A stretch of DNA of 64,000 bases, from the NCBI RefSeq assembly GCF_001544615.1, contig NZ_FCNV02000001.1, forward strand, positions 620,001 through 684,000. The letters run 5' to 3'. A program made the translations under genes and the position numbers. Below are positions 30,077-37,405 of this stretch, piece after piece. Source of the DNA: Caballeronia concitans (GTDB lineage: Bacteria; Pseudomonadota; Gammaproteobacteria; Burkholderiales; Burkholderiaceae). A model generated the notes under the pieces. The model had not been told where the DNA came from and made no database searches. It worked only from the letters and a program-made list of their open reading frames with translations. Within the stretch, counting starts at the first letter, position 1. Every line of letters starts with the position of its first letter.

Positions 30077-31501
30077 CTAGTGCGTGAAGCTGAAAATCTT
30101 GCCCGGATTCATCATGTTCTTCGGATCGAGCGCCTGTTTGATCGAGCGCATGACGCCGATGGCGTCCTCGCCGTGCTCGTCGATCATGAAGCCCATCTTG
30201 TGCAGCCCGACGCCGTGCTCGCCGGTGCAGGTGCCGCCGGCCTTCAGCGCGCGCTCGACGATGCGCCGGTTCAGACGCTCGGCTTCCTCCAGTTCCTCGG
30301 GTTTCGCGGGATCGAGCAGCATGGCGACGTGGAAGTTTCCGTCGCCGACATGACCGACGATCGGACACGGCAGCCACGAGCCGAGCAGATCCTTTTCCGT
30401 CTCGACGACACATTCCGCGAGCCGCGAGATCGGCACGCAGACGTCAGTGGTGACGGCGCGGCAGCCGGGCTTCAGTTGCAGCATCGCGAAATAGGCGTTG
30501 TGGCGCGCGTTCCAGAGGCGGCTGCGGTCTTCGGGGCGCGTCGCCCAGTCGAAGTCGGTGCCGCCGTTCTGCGCGGTGATGTCCTGCACGGTCTGCGCCT
30601 GTTCCTTGACGCCCGCTTCGGTGCCGTGGAATTCGAAGAACAGCATCGGCGATTCGCGCAGCGTGAGGTTCGAATGGCGATTGATCGCGCGCACGGCGAG
30701 CGTATCGACGAATTCGACGCGCGCGATCGGCACGCCCATCTGAATGGTTTCAATGACGGCGCGCACGGCGTCGCCCATCGACGGGAACGCGCAGACGGCC
30801 GCCGAAATGGCTTCGGGCTGCGGATAGAGCCGCACGGTCACTTCGGTGATCACGCCGAGCGTGCCTTCGGAGCCGACGAAGAGCCGCGTGAGGTCGTATC
30901 CCGCCGACGATTTGCGCGCGCGCGTGCCGGTCTTGATGACGCGGCCGTCGGCGAGCACGACGGTCAGCGCGAGCACGTTTTCGCGCATCGAGCCGTAGCG
31001 CACGGCGTTGGTGCCGGAGGCGCGCGTCGCGGACATGCCGCCGATGCTGGCGTCCGCGCCGGGATCGATCGGGAAGAAGAGGCCGGTGTCTTTCAGCGCT
31101 TCGTTCAGTTGCTTGCGCGAGATGCCGGGTTCGACGGTGGCGGTGAGGTCTTCGGCGTTGATCGAGATGACCTTGTTCATTTCCGACAGGTCGATCGAGA
31201 CGCCGCCTTGCACCGCGAGCAGATGCCCTTCTAGCGACGATCCGTTGCCGTAGGGGATGATCGGCACGTCGTGCTGCGCGCACAGGCGCACGATGGCTTG
31301 GACGTCCTCGGTGCTGCGCGCGAAGACGACGGCGTCGGGCAGTTGCGGATCGAACGGCGATTCGTCGCGGCCGTGATGCTCGCGGACGGCTTGCGCGGTC
31401 GAAACGCGATCGCCGAATTGTTCTTTCAGCGATTCGAGAAGCGCGGCGGGAAACGGGCGGCGCGCTTGCTGGATGGCGGTGTGTTCGGCGGGATGGTTCA
31501 C
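30077..31501 (-). CDS. FAD-binding oxidoreductase, D-lactate dehydrogenase (cytochrome) type
   Basis: A 474-aa relative of GlcD and mitochondrial D-lactate dehydrogenase, expected to oxidise a D-2-hydroxyacid. Visible are the PCMH segment IPYGNGSSLEGHLLA (about residues 83-97), ADASIGGMSATRASGTNAVRYG, and the C-terminal GHVGDGNFH and EHGVGLHKMGF. Start is GTG at 31501, placed 6-7 nt after GGAGA; the nearby ATG is out of frame. It precedes glcDEF by 95 bp and probably heads the same transcript. Exact substrate is not determinable. Confidence 0.92.
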   Translation of the reverse strand: MNHPAEHTAIQQARRPFPAALLESLKEQFGDRVSTAQAVREHHGRDESPFDPQLPDAVVFARSTEDVQAIVRLCAQHDVPIIPYGNGSSLEGHLLAVQGGVSIDLSEMNKVISINAEDLTATVEPGISRKQLNEALKDTGLFFPIDPGADASIGGMSATRASGTNAVRYGSMRENVLALTVVLADGRVIKTGTRARKSSAGYDLTRLFVGSEGTLGVITEVTVRLYPQPEAISAAVCAFPSMGDAVRAVIETIQMGVPIARVEFVDTLAVRAINRHSNLTLRESPMLFFEFHGTEAGVKEQAQTVQDITAQNGGTDFDWATRPEDRSRLWNARHNAYFAMLQLKPGCRAVTTDVCVPISRLAECVVETEKDLLGSWLPCPIVGHVGDGNFHVAMLLDPAKPEELEEAERLNRRIVERALKAGGTCTGEHGVGLHKMGFMIDEHGEDAIGVMRSIKQALDPKNMMNPGKIFSFTH

Positions 31502-31700
31502 GGCATGTCTCCGGGCTTTTCTTGCGGCTTATTGTGTGGTTTCGGCCGATTTCGCGCGAGCGCTTGCGCGGATACTTTCGCGGATACCTGCGCGCGGCTG
31601 CGAAGGGTTGCCTCATTCTACGCGCTGGAAGAATCGGCCGGAGGGGCGTGCCTATAATGGAGCGGCTGATTTTGACGCTTAGATAAATCGAGGAGCAGTG

Positions 31701-32252
31701 ATGGGACACCGCCTGAGCAAGATCGCCACGCGCACCGGCGACGATGGCACCACCGGTCTCGGCGATGGCCGCCGCGTTTTGAAAGACGATGCGCGCGTCG
31801 CGGCGATCGGGGATGTGGACGAATTAAATTCGTCGCTGGGCGTTTTATTGTGCGAGCCATTGGCGCCCGAAATTCGCGACGCGCTGACGCAAATTCAGAA
31901 TGATTTATTCGATTTGGGCGGGGAATTGTCGATTCCGGGATATTCGATGATTTCGGATGCGCATCTGGAACGGCTGGATGGGTGGCTGGCGGAGTACAAC
32001 GCTAATTTGCCGCCGCTGAAGGAGTTTATTTTGCCGGGCGGGTCGAGGGCGGCGGCTTTGGCGCATGTCTCGCGGACGGTCTGTCGGAGAGCGGAGCGGG
32101 CGATTGTGGCGTTAGGGCGTATCGAATCCGATGCGGTTAATGATGCGCCCAGGCGGTATGTGAATCGGTTGTCGGATTTGCTGTTTGTTGTGGCGAGGGT
32201 GGTTAATCGGGCGGACGGGGGGAGTGATGTGTTGTGGAAACGTATATCGTAA
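31701..32252 (+). CDS. Cob(I)alamin adenosyltransferase, PduO type
   Basis: A 183-aa enzyme making adenosylcobalamin from ATP and cob(I)alamin. The N-terminal ATP motif is TRTGDDGTTGLGDG (residues about 9-22); RRAERAIV and the NRLSDLLFVVAR segment mark the C-terminal helices. AGGAG at 31691-31695 supports the ATG at 31701 over a GTG one codon upstream. Codon usage changes part-way: before about 31800 it is typical high-GC, afterwards it uses TTA, TTG, ATT, GTT, AGG and ATA freely. The adjoining downstream region is also AT-rich. Confidence 0.94.
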   Translation: MGHRLSKIATRTGDDGTTGLGDGRRVLKDDARVAAIGDVDELNSSLGVLLCEPLAPEIRDALTQIQNDLFDLGGELSIPGYSMISDAHLERLDGWLAEYNANLPPLKEFILPGGSRAAALAHVSRTVCRRAERAIVALGRIESDAVNDAPRRYVNRLSDLLFVVARVVNRADGGSDVLWKRIS

Positions 32253-32289
32253 TTCATAATGTTAGCTTCCAACAGTAACGGATACGTTT
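32238..32289. repeat. Inverted repeat at the left edge of the accessory gene
   Basis: AAACGTAT at 32238-32245 and ATACGTTT at 32282-32289 are perfect inverted copies 36 bp apart; the match continues imperfectly inward (ATCGT against ACGG). The first copy lies in the last codons of the cobalamin adenosyltransferase gene. It could act as that gene's terminator or mark an insertion boundary; neither is proven. Confidence 0.4.
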
Positions 32290-32310
32290 AGTTTTAGCGC
32301 ATTATAAGCA

Positions 32311-33387
32311 ATGAAAGAAAGAAACCGCTTAAGAGAGATACTCGAGAAAAAATCGCGCTCTTTGGGTAGGTACCTGCCAGGCAGAAGTGAATTGCAGGAC
32401 CTCGACCGGATGCTGGAATGCCATGGCGATAGTTCGATTGTTAACTCACTGACAATGGTCGGGCTAGCGGGTTGCATCGAAGTTTCGGTGCGTAATGCGA
32501 TTGAAAGATTAATCGACCACGGCGCCCCTTATGTTGATAGATTAGACCAGTTCAAAAAGTGCTTAGAGTTTGATCTTCAACTGACGAAGGCGCTAAGTGA
32601 TGGTGAGATAACGTTTGGTAATCTAGTGGCGCATCTCTTGCCAGTTAGCAACCTGTCTCATATAGCGTCGCATCTTGAGAAACTGCTGAATGGCGATGGG
32701 CATTCGAAATCTCTGGCAAGGTGGCTGTCTGACATCCAGCCGTTCGTTGAACCCGATGACGATTACCTATCCAGCGAAGACCTCCAAGACGAGTGCGGTC
32801 GCCGTGGAATGAGCTTTGGGTCGTTTGCTATGCGCCCCGTGCGTTTTCCGATCTCGAACGTTCCGACGGTGCTCGCTGATATTGAGAAGATTTTTGTCGT
32901 CCGCCATATCGTTGCTCACGAGGCGGATTTCAGTAACGTAACGCTGCAGCAGATCGACGTGCTGCTTGGTAGCGCGACAGTGTTTGCAACTGCCCTTCAC
33001 GAACTCGTCGAGCAGGTATTGCATCCGGGCGAGCCGCGATCGGTGGTCCGCACCACCGTTCGCGACGCACGCCAGATTCAACGATTCTACGCAACGATTC
33101 TCGACCGGGAGAACGAGGCGATGCGCGCGTTGGCTGCGCGCGGACAATCAGCGTTCTCGGCTATTGGTCATTTCCAGAAGGCTAGTCGAGCATTCTTAGA
33201 TCACGTTGAGGCGGAAGTACGGTTCACGATGCAGGCCAACCCGATTCAGGACCGTTGCAACTGTCGCAGCCTCGAAACGAGTGTCAGAAAGAGCTTTTAT
33301 GACCATCGCTACACTTATCTAGGCAGTGAAATCGACGCTTTGACGTCCATGAACGATTTTCTCTTTGATTGCTCCAAGTGGCGTTAA
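32311..33387 (+). CDS. Orphan protein with HEPN-like RX4H motif
   Basis: A 358-aa protein I cannot assign by name. Residues 40-130 and 185-240 are helical. An early helix holds an acidic position (GCIEVSVRNAIERLIDH, residues 54-70), and a later helix has VVRHIVAHEAD with R198-x4-H203, the spacing used by HEPN ribonucleases, in an arrangement like the RiboL-PSP/MAE_28990 HEPN group. The C-terminal 120 residues have no recognised motif. It is far richer in A+T at its 5' half than its neighbours, has no partner gene, no clear Shine-Dalgarno site, and a TTATAA 4 nt before the ATG, which may make it leaderless. Probably horizontally acquired; a defence or toxin role is only an inference. Confidence 0.75.
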   Translation: MKERNRLREILEKKSRSLGRYLPGRSELQDLDRMLECHGDSSIVNSLTMVGLAGCIEVSVRNAIERLIDHGAPYVDRLDQFKKCLEFDLQLTKALSDGEITFGNLVAHLLPVSNLSHIASHLEKLLNGDGHSKSLARWLSDIQPFVEPDDDYLSSEDLQDECGRRGMSFGSFAMRPVRFPISNVPTVLADIEKIFVVRHIVAHEADFSNVTLQQIDVLLGSATVFATALHELVEQVLHPGEPRSVVRTTVRDARQIQRFYATILDRENEAMRALAARGQSAFSAIGHFQKASRAFLDHVEAEVRFTMQANPIQDRCNCRSLETSVRKSFYDHRYTYLGSEIDALTSMNDFLFDCSKWR

Positions 33388-33410
33388 GTGAACGGTAAGC
33401 AGGCTTGGCT

Positions 33411-33462
33411 GGGGAACTCGATAAGTGGAATAGAAATTCCACCTATCGAGAATCAATTCCCC
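33411..33462. repeat. Long inverted repeat between the orphan gene and aroG
   Basis: CTCGATAAGTGGAAT at 33417-33431 and ATTCCACCTATCGAG at 33436-33450 pair at 14 of 15 positions around an AGAA loop. GGGGAA and TTCCCC extend the stem outside a small bulge. The outer part overlaps the last codons of aroG on the minus strand. It probably terminates both converging transcripts, although there is no T-run; it might also be a relic of the event that brought in the orphan gene. Confidence 0.7.
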
Positions 33463-34526
33463 CCACCCCTCACAACGCGCCGCTGCTTCACCGCAGCCGC
33501 GAGTCCTTCGAGAACGCCGACGCTCTCATCCCATCCGATACAAGCATCCGTAACGCTTTGCCCGTAGGTAAGTTCGCCGCCTTCCTTCAAATCCTGCCGC
33601 CCCGCGACCAAATGCGACTCCACCATGACGCCGACGATCCGCTCATCGCCCGCCGCCAATTGCCGTCCGATATCCGCACAAACCGGAATCTGATTCTCAT
33701 GCTTCTTCGAGCTATTAGCATGACTCGCATCGATCATTAAGCGCGCGGCCAACCCGGCCTTCCCAATATCGCTACAAGCTGCATCGACCGAAGCGGCATC
33801 GTAATTCGGCGCTTTGCCGCCGCGCAGAATGATATGGCAGTCCTCATTCCCCGCAGTAGAAACAATCGCCGAATGACCGCCCTTGGTCACGGACAAGAAG
33901 TGATGCGGCTGCGAAGCCGCTTTAATCGCATCGACGGCGATTTTGACATTCCCATCCGTGCCGTTCTTGAAGCCGACGGGACAGGAAAGACCTGACGCAA
34001 GCTCGCGATGAACCTGCGACTCAGTCGTCCGCGCGCCAATCGCGCCCCACGAAATCAGATCGGCGATATATTGCGGACTGATCATATCCAGGTACTCAGT
34101 CCCAGCGGGAAGACCAAGCTCATTGATATGCATGAGCAATTCCCGCGCGCCGCGCAATCCATCGTTGATCTTGAAGCTGTTATCCATATACGGATCGTTG
34201 ATCAGCCCCTTCCAGCCCACCGTCGTGCGCGGCTTTTCGAAATAAACCCGCATCACGATTTCCAGTTCCCCCGCGAACCGCTTGCGCTGCTCGATCAACC
34301 GCCCGGCATATTCCATCGCCGCCTTGGGATCGTGAATCGAGCACGGCCCGATGATCACGATCAGCCGGTCATCCATGCCGTGCAGAATGCGATGCATCGA
34401 CTGCCGCGCGTTGAAAATGAGATCGGACACCGGCTCCGTGCATGGGAATTCGCGAATCAGATGCGCGGGCGGCACGAGCTCTTTCAACTCACGGATACGA
34501 ACGTCATCGGTATTGTGCGGGGGCAT
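33453..34526 (-). CDS. aroG: 3-deoxy-7-phosphoheptulonate (DAHP) synthase, type I
   Basis: A 357-aa enzyme joining phosphoenolpyruvate and erythrose 4-phosphate at the entry of the shikimate pathway. It shows IIGPCSIHDPKAA, RVYFEKPRTTVGWKG, GARTTESQVHRE and VGFKNGTDG, all diagnostic of the AroFGH class that is feedback-inhibited by an aromatic amino acid. GGAG lies before the ATG at 34526; the frame extends upstream into the leader but is not coding there. A leader peptide rich in Phe, Tyr and Trp codons and an attenuator precede it, so expression is probably tied to charged aromatic tRNA. It is convergent with the orphan gene. Confidence 0.96.
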   Translation of the reverse strand: MPPHNTDDVRIRELKELVPPAHLIREFPCTEPVSDLIFNARQSMHRILHGMDDRLIVIIGPCSIHDPKAAMEYAGRLIEQRKRFAGELEIVMRVYFEKPRTTVGWKGLINDPYMDNSFKINDGLRGARELLMHINELGLPAGTEYLDMISPQYIADLISWGAIGARTTESQVHRELASGLSCPVGFKNGTDGNVKIAVDAIKAASQPHHFLSVTKGGHSAIVSTAGNEDCHIILRGGKAPNYDAASVDAACSDIGKAGLAARLMIDASHANSSKKHENQIPVCADIGRQLAAGDERIVGVMVESHLVAGRQDLKEGGELTYGQSVTDACIGWDESVGVLEGLAAAVKQRRVVRGGGN

Positions 34527-34570
34527 TTCGGTTCTCCAACAGCAGTGTTCTAAGCAAAGAATGAAGCGCG

Positions 34571-34600
34571 AAAAAAAACCGCCAGACTCGCTGGCGGTTT
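34571..34600 (-). terminator. Attenuator (intrinsic terminator) in the aroG leader
   Basis: On the minus strand AAACCGCCAG and CTGGCGGTTT pair perfectly over 10 bp with loop CGAGT, followed by a run of Ts. It lies 45 bp before the aroG ATG and after the 26-codon leader ORF, so it can only stop transcription before aroG. Its 5' arm CCGCCAG is also complementary to CTGGCGG inside the leader ORF. Confidence 0.88.
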
Positions 34601-34617
34601 CTCGGGATTCGGTTTTT

Positions 34618-34698
34618 TCAACCTGCGTACGACTTACCCTCTCGATCCGCCAGCGGCCTGAGATGCCAAAAGAAATAAAAATAAAACTTGGCGGACAT
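34618..34698 (-). CDS. aroG leader peptide
   Basis: A 26-codon ORF on the minus strand 92 bp upstream of aroG. Residues 5-11 are FYFYFFW, seven aromatic residues in a row, with one more Tyr at position 24. This is what is expected of a ribosome-stalling leader peptide responding to Phe, Tyr and perhaps Trp tRNA charging. It ends 18 bp before the attenuator stem. A good Shine-Dalgarno site is not obvious, which is the main weakness. I have not seen this named for this organism. Confidence 0.8.
   Translation of the reverse strand: MSAKFYFYFFWHLRPLADREGKSYAG
34647..34653 (-). promoter_or_regulatory. Antiterminator arm within the aroG leader ORF
   Basis: CTGGCGG in leader codons 16-18 is identical to the 3' arm of the attenuator and can compete with it for the 5' arm CCGCCAG (34591-34597). 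Pairing would free the 3' arm and prevent termination while a ribosome is stalled on the upstream aromatic codons. Confidence 0.7.
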
Positions 34699-34857
34699 GA
34701 TGAGTCGGATCGGACGTCGAAAAAAGTTGTGACTGACTTTATAACCTCAAACACGCGGCGCTGACAACCCGTCGCGCTGCAAACGCGGGCATTCCGCATC
34801 GACCGACGCGGCCAAGCCGCAAACAAACCCGTTCGATGCGGAAAAGCCGCATAAAAA

Positions 34858-36324
34858 TCAAACCGTGCCGCCCACCGTCATCTTCTCGATGCGCAACGTC
34901 GGCTGACCGACGCCCACCGGCACGCTCTGGCCTTCCTTGCCGCACACGCCGACGCCGCTATCCAGCGACATATCGTTGCCGATCATCGTCACGTATTTGA
35001 GCGATTCCGGCCCGCTGCCGATCAGCGTCGCGCCCTTCACCGGATACGTGATCTTGCCGTTCTCGATCATGTACGCCTCGGACGCCGAGAACACGAACTT
35101 GCCGTTGGTGATGTCCACCTGTCCGCCGCCGAAATTCACCGCGTACAGCCCGTTTTTCACCGACGCGAGAATCTCCTGCGGGTCCTTGTCGCCGTTGAGC
35201 ATGTACGTGTTCGTCATGCGCGGCATCGGCAGCGCGGCGTAGGATTCGCGGCGCGCGTTGCCCGTCACCGGCATCTTCATCAGGCGCGCGTTCAGGGAAT
35301 CCTGAATGTAGCCCTTCAGAATGCCGTCCTCGATCAGCGTCGTGCACTGCGTCGGGTTGCCTTCATCGTCGATATTGAGCGAGCCGCGCCGATTCGGCAG
35401 CGTGCCGTCATCGACGACCGTGACGCCCTTCGCCGCCACCTGCTCGCCGATGCGTCCCGCGAACGCCGACGATCCCTTGCGGTTGAAATCGCCCTCAAGG
35501 CCGTGCCCGACCGCCTCGTGCAGCAGCACGCCCGGCCAGCCCGGCCCGAGCACGACGGTCATCGCGCCGGCCGGAGCAGGGCGCGCTTCGAGATTGACGA
35601 GCGCCGCGTGGACGGCGTCGTCGCAATACTTGTTCAGCACGTCGTCGGTGAAATAGCCATAGTCGAAGCGTCCGCCGCCGCCGCCCGTGCCGATCTCGCG
35701 CCGGCCGTTCTGCTCGGCGATCACCGTCACCGAGACGCGCACGAGCGGGCGCACGTCCGCGGCGAGCGCGCCGTCGCTGCGCGCGACGAGCACCACGTCG
35801 TATTCGCCCGCGAGGCCCGCCATCACCTGCACGATGCGCGGATCGCGGCTGCGCGCCATCTGTTCGACGCGCTCGAGCAGCTTCACCTTCGCGTTCGCAT
35901 CGAGCGAATGCAGCGGATCGGCGGGCAGGTAGAGGTCGCGGCCCGACACGCCCGTGAGCGTGCTGGCCGGCTTGACCTTGTGCTTGCCGCCGCCCGCCTT
36001 GGCGATCGCGCGCGTGGCGAGCGCGGCCTGACGGATGGAGTCGGGCGAAAGATCGTCGGAATAGGCGAAAGCCGTGCGCTCGCCCGAGACGGCGCGCACG
36101 CCGACGCCCTGATCGATGCTGAAGCTGCCCGATTTGACGATGCCTTCTTCGAGACTCCACGCTTCGCTGCGCGTGGACTGGAAATAGAGATCGGCGTAAT
36201 CGACGCGGTGCGTGAAGATTTCCGCGAGCGTACGCGTGATGAGCCCTTCGTCGAGGCCGTAGGGCGTCAGCAAGACGTCCTTCGCCGTGACGAGGTTGCG
36301 AATGCCGGGTTCGATGATGTTCAT
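34858..36324 (-). CDS. tldD: Metalloprotease TldD
   Basis: A 488-aa zinc protease that with TldE (PmbA) degrades unfolded peptides and matures microcin- or CcdA-type substrates. The HExxxH zinc motif is H269-E270-x-x-x-H273 in [13 protein letters not shown], preceded by the glycine-rich [14 protein letters not shown]. Length is typical. tldE is not in this window. It is downstream of the nitrilase-family gene and yhdP, an order (yhdP-nit-tldD) seen in many proteobacteria. Confidence 0.96.
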   Translation of the reverse strand: MNIIEPGIRNLVTAKDVLLTPYGLDEGLITRTLAEIFTHRVDYADLYFQSTRSEAWSLEEGIVKSGSFSIDQGVGVRAVSGERTAFAYSDDLSPDSIRQAALATRAIAKAGGGKHKVKPASTLTGVSGRDLYLPADPLHSLDANAKVKLLERVEQMARSRDPRIVQVMAGLAGEYDVVLVARSDGALAADVRPLVRVSVTVIAEQNGRREIGTGGGGGRFDYGYFTDDVLNKYCDDAVHAALVNLEARPAPAGAMTVVLGPGWPGVLLHEAVGHGLEGDFNRKGSSAFAGRIGEQVAAKGVTVVDDGTLPNRRGSLNIDDEGNPTQCTTLIEDGILKGYIQDSLNARLMKMPVTGNARRESYAALPMPRMTNTYMLNGDKDPQEILASVKNGLYAVNFGGGQVDITNGKFVFSASEAYMIENGKITYPVKGATLIGSGPESLKYVTMIGNDMSLDSGVGVCGKEGQSVPVGVGQPTLRIEKMTVGGTV

Positions 36325-36369
36325 GCGGTGCCTATTGCGTGATTGGCGTGATTGCGCGTGTTCGTTAGG

Positions 36370-36386
36370 GAGTCCGCTTCGGACTC
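36370..36386. repeat. Short hairpin upstream of tldD
   Basis: GAGTCCG-CTT-CGGACTC, a 7-bp perfect stem in the 180-bp gap between the nitrilase gene and tldD. No T-run follows on either strand; it might be a 5' UTR structure of tldD. Confidence 0.35.
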
Positions 36387-36504
36387 GGAGTGCTGTCGGA
36401 CTATTCTACTGTCCGGCGTCAGTGAAGCCATGTGCAGGGGAAAACGCGCGTCTTCAAGTCGGTCGAAATGCTGATTATCGGGATGGCCGGCGCCGTGTCG
36501 GAAT

Positions 36505-37338
36505 TCAGCCGATCACGCGATGCCGGTACGCCGGCAAGCTCTGCCGCACCTCGGCGATGCGCGCCGGATCGACCGTTCCCGCGACGACGCCCGCGCCTTC
36601 CTCGCGCACGGCGACGACTTCGCCCCACGGATCGATCAGCACGCTATGTCCCCACGTGCGCCGGCCGTTCTCGTGCTTTCCGCCCTGCGCGGCGGCGAGC
36701 ACGTAGCACTGGTTTTCGATCGCGCGCGCCTTGAGCAGCGTTTCCCAATGCGCCTTGCCGGTCGTGTACGTGAACGCGGACGGCACGACGATCAGCGCGC
36801 AATCGCCCATCTTCCGATACAGCTCCGGAAAGCGCAGGTCGTAGCAGACGGACAGCCCGACGCGCCCGAACGGTGCATCGAACGTCCGCACTTCGCTGCC
36901 CGGGCAGATGGTGCGCGCTTCGTCGAACGATTCCTCGCCCTTTTCGTAATTGAACAGATGAATCTTGTCGTAGCGCGCCGCCTGGCTACCGGTAGGATCG
37001 AAAACGAGCGTCGTATTGAGCACGCGCGACGCTTCCGGCGACTTGAGCGGCAGCGTCCCGCCGATCACCCACACGCGATGCTCGCGCGCGGCATCGGAGA
37101 GAAATTGCTGGATCGGACCATCGCCGGGCGTTTCGCGGATGCCGAGCTTGTCCGTGTCCTTGAAGCCCATGAAGCAGAAATATTCGGGCAGCAGCACGAG
37201 TTGCGCGCCGCCTCGCGCGGCCTCGCCGATGAGCCGTCCGGCTTCGGCGAGATTGCGATCGCGATCGGGCGTGCTGACCATTTGCAGCGCGGCGACGTGA
37301 AACGGCTGCGCCGCGCTTTCGCTCGATTGTTCGTTCAT
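36505..37338 (-). CDS. Nitrilase-superfamily carbon-nitrogen hydrolase (Nit-like)
   Basis: A 277-aa amidase of the nitrilase superfamily. The catalytic Glu52 (LLPEYF), Lys125 (RYDKIHLF) and Cys165 (SVCYDLRFPE) are all present. The close match to Nit1/YafV-like enzymes suggests deaminated-glutathione amidase, a repair activity, but omega-amidase cannot be excluded. Homology begins at the ATG at 37338; the upstream extension is not coding. It lies between yhdP (67 bp upstream) and tldD on the same strand and is likely co-transcribed with yhdP. Confidence 0.92.
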   Translation of the reverse strand: MNEQSSESAAQPFHVAALQMVSTPDRDRNLAEAGRLIGEAARGGAQLVLLPEYFCFMGFKDTDKLGIRETPGDGPIQQFLSDAAREHRVWVIGGTLPLKSPEASRVLNTTLVFDPTGSQAARYDKIHLFNYEKGEESFDEARTICPGSEVRTFDAPFGRVGLSVCYDLRFPELYRKMGDCALIVVPSAFTYTTGKAHWETLLKARAIENQCYVLAAAQGGKHENGRRTWGHSVLIDPWGEVVAVREEGAGVVAGTVDPARIAEVRQSLPAYRHRVIG

Positions 37339-37405
37339 GTTCGGGTGCCGGTTGGGAAGCGGAACAAGGCCGGAACGTTGAACTGCTCCGCAATGATTGA
37401 GCGGC

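Noticed and set aside
31653-31658. TATAAT as the promoter of the cobalamin adenosyltransferase gene
   Set aside because: The -10 box is perfect and well placed, but no acceptable -35 lies 16-18 bp upstream, so it was not listed as a feature.
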